Source: Lachnospiraceae bacterium
Lineage (GTDB): Bacteria; Bacillota; Clostridia; Lachnospirales; Lachnospiraceae
Direction: 5' to 3'
Assembly: GCA_022787145.1 (NCBI GenBank)
Contig: JALFVM010000182.1
Coordinates: 20,320-84,319, forward strand
DNA: 64,000 nt
Shown: piece by piece, positions 53,461-64,000 of the stretch
Layout: each line of letters opens with the position of its first letter
How positions within the stretch are numbered: the stretch's first letter is position 1
The notes under the pieces: model-generated
The model's input: only the letters and a program-made list of their open reading frames with translations
Database searches by the model: none
Told to the model about the DNA's origin: nothing
Translations under genes and position numbers: made by a program

Positions 53461-54336
53461 ATGAAAATAGTAAAGAAAACGGACAAAGAATATCCTCTTC
53501 GTATGAAAAGACTGAGCCAGATGCCGGAACTTTTGTATGTCAGAGGAAATCTTCCGGCAGATGATAAACCATCGGTTGCGATTGTGGGGGCGCGTTCGTG
53601 CAGCAATTATGGAAGGAATATGGCATCAGAGTTTGCGAGAGTGCTCAGTCAAGAAGGTGTGCAGATTATCAGTGGACTTGCACTTGGGATTGACGGTGAA
53701 GCGCACGTGGGGGCTATGAAGGGAAATACACCTACGTATGCGGTGCTTGCAAACGATGTCTGTGTATGTTATCCGAGGGCGAATCAGAGAATTTACAATA
53801 AAATTTTGGAATCCGGGGGAGGAATCCTGGGGGAACAGCCAGAAGGAACGCATGCCAAACCGTACTTTTTTCCGGCAAGAAACCGGATTATCAGTGCTCT
53901 GGCGGATGTCATTTTGGTTGTGGAGGCGCGGGGAAAAAGTGGTGCACTGATTACTGTTGACTATGCACTGGAACAGGGAAAGACGGTTTATGCGATTCCT
54001 GGAAGAGTTGGTGATGTATTGAGTGAAGGATGTAATCGGCTGATTGCGCAGGGCGCCGGAATTGCCTGCTCGCCGGATATGATTTTACAGGAACTTGGAA
54101 TGGAGAAACGTAAACTGGCGGAAAATTTTCGGCAGAGAAAAGTTTTGCAGCTTTCTGAAACGGCACAGTATATTTATGACCAGTTGGATACCTCGCCACT
54201 CTCCCTGGAGGATTTATGTCGAAGAGTTCCCTATGACATCCAGCAGGTGCAGGGAGCATTGCTGGAATTGCAGCTGGAACAGATTGTAATGGAAATCAGT
54301 AAAAATTATTATGTGAAAAGTTCTAAATTTTCTTAA
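53461..54336 (+). CDS. dprA: DNA-processing protein DprA
   Basis: A 291-residue protein that loads RecA on incoming single-stranded DNA. The Rossmann-like core has VAIVGARSCSNYGRNMASEF, IISGLALGIDGEAHVGAMKG, FPARNRIISALADVILVVEA and GKSGALITVDYALEQGKTVY, followed by AIPGRVGD. The usual SGxARGID reads SGLALGID here. A winged-helix (DML1-like) domain follows at about 220-285. The N-terminal SAM domain of longer members is absent. ATG 53461 is taken; TTG 53458 is equally spaced from AAGGAGTG and also possible. Confidence 0.93.
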   Translation: MKIVKKTDKEYPLRMKRLSQMPELLYVRGNLPADDKPSVAIVGARSCSNYGRNMASEFARVLSQEGVQIISGLALGIDGEAHVGAMKGNTPTYAVLANDVCVCYPRANQRIYNKILESGGGILGEQPEGTHAKPYFFPARNRIISALADVILVVEARGKSGALITVDYALEQGKTVYAIPGRVGDVLSEGCNRLIAQGAGIACSPDMILQELGMEKRKLAENFRQRKVLQLSETAQYIYDQLDTSPLSLEDLCRRVPYDIQQVQGALLELQLEQIVMEISKNYYVKSSKFS

Positions 54337-54375
54337 AGATAGATAGAATAATAGAAGAAATTTGTGCAGAAAGAC

Positions 54376-54404
54376 TTGAAAGTAGGAAAAAATTGTTGTA
54401 TAGT
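54376..54404 (+). promoter_or_regulatory. Promoter of topA
   Basis: TTGAAA (54376-54381), 17 bases and TATAGT (54399-54404), followed by an 80-base leader without obvious structure. Confidence 0.65.
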
Positions 54405-54494
54405 GGACTGGATTTGGACCGAAAGTCTGTTGTTGGGGGAGGGACAGCAGTCAGCACAAGTGCTGAAATGCTGATTAGATTTAGGAGATAAAAA

Positions 54495-56567
54495 ATGGCA
54501 AAATATCTTGTTATTGTAGAATCACCTGCGAAGGTAAAAACAATTAAAAAGTTTCTGGGAAGCAATTATGAAGTGGCAGCATCGAACGGACATGTAAGAG
54601 ATTTGCCGAAAAGCCAGCTTGGAATTGATGTTGAGCATGACTTTGAACCGAAATATATTACGATCCGCGGGAAGGGAGAACTGCTGGCTTCTTTGCGCAA
54701 GTCAGCGAAGAAAGCAGACAAAATATATCTTGCAACTGACCCGGACCGTGAGGGAGAGGCGATTTCCTGGCATTTGAAGACTGCGCTGAAAGCAGATGAG
54801 AGCAAAATGCACAGGATCACATTTAATGAAATTACGAAAACTGCTGTAAAGGCTTCGATTAAACAGGCCAGAGAAATTGATATGAATCTTGTGGACGCAC
54901 AGCAGGCCAGACGTATGCTGGACCGTATGGTTGGATATGAAATCAGTCCTCTGCTCTGGGCAAAAGTAAAGCGTGGACTCAGTGCCGGACGTGTACAGTC
55001 TGTGACGCTTCGTTTGATTGGTGACAGAGAAGATGAGATTAATTCCTTTATTCCGGAAGAGTACTGGTCTTTGGAAGCTGATTTTCAGGTGGAAGGCGAG
55101 CGCAAACCTTTGCGGGCGAAGTTTTATGGCAAAGACAAAAAGATAGAGATTCACAGCGAACAGGAGATGAAACAAATTCTGCATGAGCTGGAAGATGTTT
55201 CTTATCATGTGACAGAGGTAAAAAAAGGAGAGCGCATAAAAAAGGCGCCGAATCCTTTTACGACGAGTACGTTACAGCAGGAAGCTGCGAAAAATCTGAA
55301 TTTTTCCACACAAAAAACCATGCGTCTTGCACAGCAGCTGTATGAGGGCGTTGATATCAAGGGAAATGGAACCGTGGGTGTAATCAGTTATCTGCGTACC
55401 GATTCCATTCGTATTTCTGAAGAGGCAGATATGACAGCGAGAGAGTATATTGGCCGTGAGTATGGAGAGGATTACACCGTAAAAGCTGCAAAAAAACAGG
55501 AAAACAGTAAAAAGATTCAGGATGCGCATGAGGCGATTCGTCCGACTGATGTGACAAGGACACCGATTTCGCTGAAAGACTCTCTGACAAGAGATCAGTA
55601 TCGCCTGTATCAGCTGATCTGGAAACGATTTGTGGCAAGCCGCATGAGCCCTGCAAAATATGAGACAACATCTGTGAAAATCAGCGGCGGAGAGTATATG
55701 TTTACGGTATCGGCATCAAAAATGATTTTTGATGGATTTATGTCTGTGTACACGCAGGATGGAGATGAGAAGAAGAATACGAATCTTCTTGCAAAGACAC
55801 TCGATGAGAATACCAAACTGACGCTGAAGGAATTTGATCCACAGCAGCATTTTACACAGCCGCCGGCACACTATACAGAGGCTTCTCTTGTAAAAACACT
55901 GGAAGAGCTTGGAATCGGGCGTCCGAGTACGTATGCGCCGACGATCACGACGTTGCTGGCGAGAAGATATGTTGCGAAAGAAAATAAAAATCTCTATATC
56001 ACAGAGATTGGAGAAGTCGTCAACAATATTATGAAGCAGGCATTTCCGAGTATTGTAGATGTAAACTTTACGGCGACGATGGAAGATCTGCTGGACAAGG
56101 TGGAGGACGGCAGTGTCAAATGGAAGACTGTTGTCAGCAATTTCTATCCGGATCTGCATGAGGCCGTGGAAGCAGCGCAGAAAGAATTGGAACAGGTAAA
56201 AATTGAGGATGAGGTTACGGATGTCATCTGTGAGGAATGTGGACGAAACATGGTCATCAAATATGGACCTCACGGTAGATTCCTTGCCTGTCCGGGATTT
56301 CCGGAATGCCGCAATACAAAGCCGTATTATGAAAAAATTGGTGTAAAATGTCCGATGTGCGGCGGAGAGGTCGTATTAAAGAAAACCAAAAAAGGACGAA
56401 AATATTATGGATGCGAAAATAATCCGGAATGTGAGTTTATGACATGGCAGAAACCTTCAAAAGAAAAATGTCCGCAATGCGGCGGTTATATGCTTGAGAA
56501 GGGAAACAAACTGGTATGTGCGGATGAACATTGTGGATATGTGACCCAGAAACAAAAAGAAGATTAA
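54495..56567 (+). CDS. topA: DNA topoisomerase I
   Basis: A 690-residue type IA topoisomerase relaxing negative supercoils. The Toprim domain begins KYLVIVESPAKVKTIKKFLG, with ATDPDREGEAISWHLK. The active-site Tyr is in VISYLRTDSIRISEEAD (about residue 298), and LEELGIGRPSTYAPTITTLL follows. Three C-terminal zinc ribbons begin near residue 575 with CEECGRNM, CPMCGGEVV and CPQCGGYM. TTAGGAGAT lies before the ATG. The order comM-dprA-topA-codY is the standard Clostridia/Bacilli arrangement (without xerC and hslUV here). Confidence 0.96.
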   Translation: MAKYLVIVESPAKVKTIKKFLGSNYEVAASNGHVRDLPKSQLGIDVEHDFEPKYITIRGKGELLASLRKSAKKADKIYLATDPDREGEAISWHLKTALKADESKMHRITFNEITKTAVKASIKQAREIDMNLVDAQQARRMLDRMVGYEISPLLWAKVKRGLSAGRVQSVTLRLIGDREDEINSFIPEEYWSLEADFQVEGERKPLRAKFYGKDKKIEIHSEQEMKQILHELEDVSYHVTEVKKGERIKKAPNPFTTSTLQQEAAKNLNFSTQKTMRLAQQLYEGVDIKGNGTVGVISYLRTDSIRISEEADMTAREYIGREYGEDYTVKAAKKQENSKKIQDAHEAIRPTDVTRTPISLKDSLTRDQYRLYQLIWKRFVASRMSPAKYETTSVKISGGEYMFTVSASKMIFDGFMSVYTQDGDEKKNTNLLAKTLDENTKLTLKEFDPQQHFTQPPAHYTEASLVKTLEELGIGRPSTYAPTITTLLARRYVAKENKNLYITEIGEVVNNIMKQAFPSIVDVNFTATMEDLLDKVEDGSVKWKTVVSNFYPDLHEAVEAAQKELEQVKIEDEVTDVICEECGRNMVIKYGPHGRFLACPGFPECRNTKPYYEKIGVKCPMCGGEVVLKKTKKGRKYYGCENNPECEFMTWQKPSKEKCPQCGGYMLEKGNKLVCADEHCGYVTQKQKED

Positions 56568-56577
56568 AAAAGATAAA

Positions 56578-56625
56578 ATGGGATTGAGATTTCTTATCAA
56601 TAGAGAAATTTCAATCTCATTTTTG
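56578..56625 (+). terminator. Terminator after topA
   Basis: A 17-bp stem with two G-U pairs (56578-56594 with 56604-56620), nine-base loop, then TTTTTG. Confidence 0.85.
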
Positions 56626-56695
56626 CATTTTAATAAGTAAGAAAAAATTTTTTGTCTGACAACATTAAATTTTGATGTTAAGAATAAAACAAATA

Positions 56696-56724
56696 TTGAA
56701 AATGCTTGATTTTTATGATAATAT
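56696..56724 (+). promoter_or_regulatory. Promoter of codY
   Basis: TTGAAA (56696-56701), 17 bases and TAATAT (56719-56724), 47 bases before the ATG. Confidence 0.6.
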
Positions 56725-56771
56725 AGGAAAAGAAAGCTAGGAAGTATTAGAATGAAGGAGGGAAACCCTAA

Positions 56772-57560
56772 ATGAGTGTTCAATTATTGGATAAGACCAG
56801 AAAAATTAACAAATTGCTTCATAATAATAGTTCAAGTAAAGTCATTTTTAATGACATTTGTCAAGTTTTAATGGAAACATTGGATTCGAATATTCTGGTT
56901 ATCAGCAAAAAAGGAAAAGTATTGGGGGTTAGCCTGTGTCCGGGAGTTGGTGAAATCACAGAACTGATCGTCGATCAGGTGGGAGGTCATATTGATCCGC
57001 TTTTAAATGAAAGATTCCTGGGAGTTTTGTCAACAAAAGAAAATGTGAATCTTCAGACTCTGGGATTTGAGGTGGATATTGCCAGAGAGTATCAGGGAAT
57101 CATCAATCCGATTGATATTGCCGGTGAGCGTCTTGGAACAGTGTTTATGTACCGCGATCAGAGACCATATGATATTGAAGATATTATTGTAAGTGAGTAC
57201 GGAACAACGGTAGTGGGACTTGAGATGATGCGCTCCGTCCACGAAGAAAATGCAGAGGAAGACCGTAAGAAACAGGTTGTAAAATCTGCATTCAGTACTT
57301 TATCCTTTACGGAATTAGAAGCAATTATCCATATTTTTGACGAGTTGGATGGCAATGAAGGAATTCTGGTAGCAAGTAAAATTGCAGACCGTGTTGGAAT
57401 CACCCGTTCTGTGATTGTAAATGCTTTGCGCAAGTTTGAGAGTGCCGGCGTGATCGAATCGCGTTCTTCCGGTATGAAGGGTACTTACATCAAGGTATTG
57501 AATGAAGTGATTTTCGATGAATTAGAAGAAATCAAAAGTGAACGCAAGAAAAAAGCCTGA
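56772..57560 (+). CDS. codY: GTP-sensing global regulator CodY
   Basis: A 262-residue pleiotropic repressor of Firmicutes that senses GTP and branched-chain amino acids. An N-terminal GAF-type domain (about 1-155; LLDKTRKINKLLHNNSSSKV, YQGIINPIDIAGERLGTVFM) is joined by a long helix to a winged HTH with SKIADRVGITRSVIVNALR and SAGVIESRSSGMKGTYIKVL. AAGGAGGGAAA lies before the ATG. A terminator stem begins inside the stop region. Nearby guaB and purine genes would alter the GTP pool CodY reads, but no convincing CodY box was found in their promoters. Confidence 0.96.
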   Translation: MSVQLLDKTRKINKLLHNNSSSKVIFNDICQVLMETLDSNILVISKKGKVLGVSLCPGVGEITELIVDQVGGHIDPLLNERFLGVLSTKENVNLQTLGFEVDIAREYQGIINPIDIAGERLGTVFMYRDQRPYDIEDIIVSEYGTTVVGLEMMRSVHEENAEEDRKKQVVKSAFSTLSFTELEAIIHIFDELDGNEGILVASKIADRVGITRSVIVNALRKFESAGVIESRSSGMKGTYIKVLNEVIFDELEEIKSERKKKA

Positions 57561-57575
57561 GAGGGCTTTTTTCTT
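57549..57575 (+). terminator. Terminator overlapping the codY stop
   Basis: Stem AAAAGCC (57551-57557) with GGCTTTT (57564-57570), the stop codon lying in the loop, then TTCTTTT. The remaining 57576-57787 is AT-rich with no gene seen. Confidence 0.75.
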
Positions 57576-57787
57576 TTGCACTTTTTGAGTGCTCGGACGA
57601 GTTGATCTATCGAATGATTTTGTAGAATAAATTTGAGGGGAGTTTTGTAGAAAGTTTTAAAAAATGAAAAAGTAAGAAAAAATAAGATAAAAAGAGAATA
57701 AAAGATTAATTATAAGATAAAATAGAATATATGAAGATATTGGAAGTTGCAGAAAACAGGCAATTTGAATAATATAATAGTCAGTGA

Positions 57788-57814
57788 TTAGCACTCGGCT
57801 AAAATGAGTGCTAC
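57788..57814 (+). promoter_or_regulatory. CIRCE operator for HrcA upstream of groESL
   Basis: TTAGCACTC (57788-57796), a nine-base spacer and GAGTGCTAC (57806-57814): one mismatch from the consensus. A TATAAT at 57773-57778 directly before it is the probable -10; no good -35 is spaced from it. HrcA binding would repress groESL without heat stress. Confidence 0.92.
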
Positions 57815-57859
57815 TAATGAAAAAGAAAAACAGATAAATATTTAAGGAGGCAATAGATT

Positions 57860-58144
57860 ATGAAATTAGTACCATTAGGTGACAGAGTTGTATTAAAACA
57901 GTTAAAAGCAGAAGAGACAACAAAATCCGGTATCGTTCTTCCGGGTCAGGCACAGGAAAAACCACAGCAGGCAGAGGTCGTAGCTGTTGGACCGGGTGGA
58001 ATGGTTGACGGTAAAGAAGTAAAAATGGAAGTTGTTGTTGGCGATCAGGTTATTTACTCCAAATATGCAGGAACAGAAGTCAAACTGGATGGAGAAGAAT
58101 ACATCGTTGTAAGACAGAATGACATCCTTGCAGTAGTAAAATAA
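57860..58144 (+). CDS. groES: Co-chaperonin GroES
   Basis: A 94-residue lid of the GroEL chamber. It starts KLVPLGDRVVLKQLKAEETT, with the mobile loop TKSGIVLPGQAQEKPQQAEV and the end DEYIV-like segment EEYIVVRQNDILAVVK. TTAAGGAGG lies before the ATG. It stands 45 bases after the CIRCE operator and 43 bases before groEL, giving a heat-inducible two-gene operon. Confidence 0.97.
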   Translation: MKLVPLGDRVVLKQLKAEETTKSGIVLPGQAQEKPQQAEVVAVGPGGMVDGKEVKMEVVVGDQVIYSKYAGTEVKLDGEEYIVVRQNDILAVVK

Positions 58145-58184
58145 AAACAGAAATCATTGAATTTGAATATATCGGAGGTAATGA

Positions 58185-59810
<1,626 letters not shown>

Positions 59811-59827
59811 GTCCATGAATAAAAACG

Positions 59828-59862
59828 GGCTGCTGTACAAGTATGTACAGCGGCCTTGTTTT
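59828..59862 (+). terminator. Terminator after groEL
   Basis: A 12-bp stem (59828-59839 with 59844-59855, one G-U pair), four-base loop, then TTGTTTTG. Confidence 0.8.
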
Positions 59863-59872
59863 GTGTTATCAT
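59844..59872 (+). promoter_or_regulatory. Possible promoter of the small membrane protein gene
   Basis: TGTACA (59844-59849) inside the descending arm of the groEL terminator, 17 bases and TATCAT (59867-59872). Confidence 0.4.
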
Positions 59873-59907
59873 GAGAAATAGAAAATACATAGAAAGAAGG
59901 TGGAATG

Positions 59908-61930
<2,023 letters not shown>

Positions 61931-61937
61931 TTAGTTA

Positions 61938-61970
61938 CTGTTTACATGCCATTATCCCGTGAGGTGTTTT
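61938..61970 (+). repeat. Partial copy of the nested palindromic element
   Basis: CTGTT, 11 bases, then ATCCCGTGAGGTGTTTT match 46861-46893 (CTGTT, 11 bases, ATCCCGCGAGGTGTTTT) with one difference in the shared core. The inner hairpins of the longer copy are absent; GTTACTG is repeated on both sides (61935 and 61978). Confidence 0.65.
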
Positions 61971-62011
61971 GGTATTGTTACTGCGAATAGTAGCGATGAA
62001 TAAAAAAAGAC

Positions 62012-62040
62012 TTGAAATTCGAAAATATTTCATGTAGTAT
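62012..62040 (+). promoter_or_regulatory. Promoter of the ZTP-riboswitch operon
   Basis: TTGAAA (62012-62017), 17 bases and TAGTAT (62035-62040). Transcription would begin just before the aptamer. Confidence 0.6.
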
Positions 62041-62046
62041 AAGGAT

Positions 62047-62146
62047 AGTTGCTGTATGACTGGCGGAAGTAGGAATACCTACAGGGAGTACAGCGAGATG
62101 ATGCCGACCGCCTGGGCAGCCGTTATGGGTTACCCAGGCGGTTTTT
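62047..62146 (+). promoter_or_regulatory. ZTP (pfl) riboswitch with overlapping terminator
   Basis: P1 pairs GCTGTA (62051-62056) with TACAGC (62089-62094), and P2 pairs GTAGG with CCTAC (62069-62082). The conserved GACTGGCGGA and CAGGGAG loops and the CCGACCGCCTGGGCAG segment of the pfl motif are present. CCGCCTGGG (62108-62116) also pairs with CCCAGGCGG (62133-62141) followed by five Ts, so the aptamer 3' half and the terminator compete. ZTP/ZMP binding should allow read-through into the AICAR-consuming genes downstream, which matches the known ZTP riboswitch logic. Confidence 0.92.
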
Positions 62147-62169
62147 GTACTAAGAAAGGAGAAAATACT

Positions 62170-62883
62170 ATGCAGATGTTATCATTGGAACAGGAATTAA
62201 AAGGAAATGCTTATCCTGGAAGAGGAATTGTAATCGGAAAAAGCAAAGACGGTAAGAAAGCAGTTACTGCATACTTTATTATGGGAAGAAGTTCCAACAG
62301 CCGCAATCGTATTTTTGTTGAGGAAGAAAATGGAATCCGTACACAGGCATTTGATCCTTCTAAGCTGGAAGATCCAAGTCTGATTATTTATGCACCGGTG
62401 CGTGTTCTGGGCAACAAAACCATCGTAACAAATGGTGACCAGACCGACACGATTTATGAGGGAATGGACAAACAGTTGACATTTGAACAGTCTTTAAGAA
62501 GCAGAGAGTTTGAGCCGGACGGCCCAAATTACACACCGAGAATTTCCGGTATCATGCATGTGGAGAATGGAACCTACAATTATGCAATGTCCATTTTGAA
62601 GAGTAACAATGGAAATCCAGAAGCCTGCAATCGTTATACATTCGCATATGAAAATCCAGTAGCAGGAGAGGGACATTTCATTCATACTTATATGTGTGAT
62701 GGCAATCCGCTTCCAAGCTTTGAGGGTGAGCCAAAACTGGTAGAGATTCCAGATGATATGGATGCATTCACAGATATGCTGTGGAACAGCCTGAATGAAG
62801 AAAACAAAGTATCTTTATTCGTTCGTTACATTGACATTGCAACAGGTGCTTATGAATCTAAGATTGTAAACAAGAATCAGTAA
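62170..62883 (+). CDS. IMP cyclohydrolase, PurO-like
   Basis: A 237-residue enzyme expected to close FAICAR to IMP, the last step of purine synthesis. It starts MQMLSLEQELKGNAYPGRGI, with AYFIMGRSSNSRNRIFVEE, NGDQTDTIYEGM, PNYTPRISGIMHVENGTYNY and GEGHFIHTYMCDG, matching the archaeal-type IMP_cyclohyd family, not the MGS-like domain of bifunctional PurH. ATG 62170 has AAGGAGAAA upstream; longer in-frame starts fall inside the riboswitch. The AICAR formyltransferase starts 11 bases after the stop. Confidence 0.9.
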   Translation: MQMLSLEQELKGNAYPGRGIVIGKSKDGKKAVTAYFIMGRSSNSRNRIFVEEENGIRTQAFDPSKLEDPSLIIYAPVRVLGNKTIVTNGDQTDTIYEGMDKQLTFEQSLRSREFEPDGPNYTPRISGIMHVENGTYNYAMSILKSNNGNPEACNRYTFAYENPVAGEGHFIHTYMCDGNPLPSFEGEPKLVEIPDDMDAFTDMLWNSLNEENKVSLFVRYIDIATGAYESKIVNKNQ

Positions 62884-62894
62884 GGAGAAAAATC

Positions 62895-64000
62895 ATGAAA
62901 GAATTACAGTTAAAATATGGATGCAACCCAAATCAGAAACCGTCCAGAATTTATGTGGCAGACGGTTCCGAACTTCCGATTCAGGTGCTCAGCGGAAGAC
63001 CGGGATATATCAACTTCCTGGATGCTTTCAATGGATGGCAGCTGGTGCGTGAGCTGAAACAGGCAACAGGTCTTCCGGCAGCTACTTCTTTTAAACATGT
63101 ATCTCCGGCAGGTGCCGCAGTTGGTCTCCCGATGGATGATGTATTGAAGAAAATTTACTGGGTGGATGATATGGGAGATCTCTCTCCGATCGCATGTGCA
63201 TATGCGAGAGCGAGAGGTGCAGACAGAATGTCTTCCTTTGGTGATTTTATTGCGTTGTCTGATGTCTGCGACAAAGATACCGCTTCTCTGATTAAGAGAG
63301 AGGTTTCCGACGGTGTGATTGCTCCTGGATATACAGAGGAGGCACTGGAGATTCTCAAACAGAAGAAAAACGGCAATTACAATGTCATCCAGATTGATGA
63401 GAACTACAAACCGGCTCCAATCGAGCACAAAGAAGTATTCGGTGTGACATTTGAGCAGGGAAGACAGGAACTGGCAATCAACGATGAACTGATTTCCAAT
63501 ATCGTAACCGAGAACAAAGATCTTCCGGAAGCTGCCAAGATCGATATGAAGATTTCTCTGATCACGCTGAAATATACACAGTCCAACTCTGTATGTTTCG
63601 TAAAAGGCGGACAGGCAATCGGTATTGGAGCAGGACAGCAGTCCCGTGTACATTGTACCCGTCTGGCAGGCCAGAAAGCAGATAACTGGTTCCTTCGTCA
63701 GTCTCCGAAAGTACTTGGCCTTCAGTTTGTAGACGGTATTCGCCGTGCAGACAGAGACAATGCGATTGACGTATACATTGGTGAGGAATATATGGATGTT
63801 CTGGCAGAAGGTGCATGGCAGAAAATCTTCAAGGTGAAACCGGAAGTGTTCACAAGAGAAGAGAAACGTGCATGGCTGGATCAGATGAGCGATGTGACAG
63901 TAGGTTCTGATGCATTCTTCCCGTTCAGCGACAATATTGAGCGTGCGCATAAGAGCGGCGTAAAATATATTGCAGAACCGGGCGGTTCTGTGAGAGATGA
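62895..64000 (+). CDS. AICAR formyltransferase, stand-alone, 3' end cut by window
   Basis: At least 368 residues are open to the end of the window. It starts MKELQLKYGCNPNQKPSRIY, the family signature. It has TSFKHVSPAGAAVGLPMDDV (catalytic Lys-His), SSFGDFIALSD, LKYTQSNSVCFVKGGQAIG (a formyl-folate site segment), IGAGQQSRVHCTRLAG and DAFFPFSDNIERAHKSGVKY. The enzyme transfers a formyl group from 10-formyl-THF to AICAR (ZMP). The N-terminal cyclohydrolase half of PurH is absent, its job being done by the preceding gene. About 25 residues should lie beyond the window. TAAGGAGAAA precedes the ATG. Confidence 0.95.
   Translation, partial: MKELQLKYGCNPNQKPSRIYVADGSELPIQVLSGRPGYINFLDAFNGWQLVRELKQATGLPAATSFKHVSPAGAAVGLPMDDVLKKIYWVDDMGDLSPIACAYARARGADRMSSFGDFIALSDVCDKDTASLIKREVSDGVIAPGYTEEALEILKQKKNGNYNVIQIDENYKPAPIEHKEVFGVTFEQGRQELAINDELISNIVTENKDLPEAAKIDMKISLITLKYTQSNSVCFVKGGQAIGIGAGQQSRVHCTRLAGQKADNWFLRQSPKVLGLQFVDGIRRADRDNAIDVYIGEEYMDVLAEGAWQKIFKVKPEVFTREEKRAWLDQMSDVTVGSDAFFPFSDNIERAHKSGVKYIAEPGGSVRD

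Noticed and set aside
56688..56706. CodY-box-like sequence over the codY -35
   Set aside because: Only about 9 of 15 positions match the AATTTTCWGAAAATT consensus, mostly the A-run; too weak to claim.
57578..57592. GCACT-TTTTG-AGTGC inverted repeat, half-sites like CIRCE
   Set aside because: The spacer is five bases, not nine, and the arms are shorter. It follows the codY terminator, and the real CIRCE is at 57788.
57747..57778. TTGCAG as the -35 of the groESL promoter
   Set aside because: The spacer to TATAAT is 20 bases, too long to support; only the -10 and CIRCE are reported.
62910..63950. 346-codon minus-strand open frame at the right end
   Set aside because: It lies entirely opposite the AICAR formyltransferase frame, which has strong family motifs and runs off the window end.

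Overview
The window looks like chromosome of a spore-forming, low-to-mid GC Clostridia, most likely a gut Lachnospiraceae (Ruminococcus gnavus/torques, Mediterraneibacter, Blautia or Dorea type). This rests on the spoIIIA sporulation operon, CodY, a CIRCE-controlled groESL, a YtrA-type GntR regulator, AGGAGG ribosome sites, frequent GTG starts, high-molecular-weight rubredoxin and many FN3-tailed surface proteins. The genus is inferred from gene style, not from a marker gene.

Layout. 0-2.8 kb: end of the spoIIIA operon (AD partial, AE, AF, AG, AH), converging on prfC (RF3) across a shared terminator. 4.5-12 kb: a BspA-type leucine-rich-repeat protein, a flavodoxin-like reductase, a five-helix EamA protein, a MoxR-like AAA ATPase with its VWA partner on the minus strand, a AAA/PD-(D/E)XK protein and a lipoprotein cyclophilin. 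12-15.7 kb: a secreted metallophosphoesterase behind a Pho-box-like repeat array, then a YibE/F membrane protein. 15.8-20.5 kb: an intact LacI-type regulator followed by four wrecked genes (ROK kinase, metallo-beta-lactamase fold, GH9, GH1), the remains of a beta-glucan/cellobiose locus. 20.5-35 kb: a Nudix hydrolase, a secreted CotH-kinase protein and a 2,227-residue secreted protein joining a phosphodiester glycosidase domain to a purple-acid-phosphatase-like domain, then a two-component system. 35-47 kb: housekeeping genes (eno, secG, rnr, smpB, ssrA), a second two-component system, a flavin reductase-rubredoxin, hisHF, ung and a SpoVB/MurJ-type flippase. 47-51.7 kb: a GntR-ABC operon, an MFS transporter and a membrane-anchored lysozyme-like protein. 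52-64 kb: comM, dprA, topA, codY, groESL, a small membrane protein, guaB and a ZTP-riboswitch-controlled purine pair (PurO-like IMP cyclohydrolase and stand-alone AICAR formyltransferase, cut by the window end).

How the genes work together. rnr, smpB and ssrA form a ribosome-rescue cluster. guaB and the ZTP-riboswitch operon cover the last step to IMP and the first step to XMP. comM, dprA and topA are a DNA-handling block. The CotH and phosphodiesterase proteins are adjacent, start in the same unusual way and end in homologous C-terminal modules, so they look like one extracellular phosphate-chemistry system. This pair is the best candidate here for something undescribed. Non-coding elements include three copies of a dispersed GGGACGG-type palindrome, a nested palindromic repeat with a partial second copy, and a solitary IS200/IS605-like end hairpin between smpB and ssrA.
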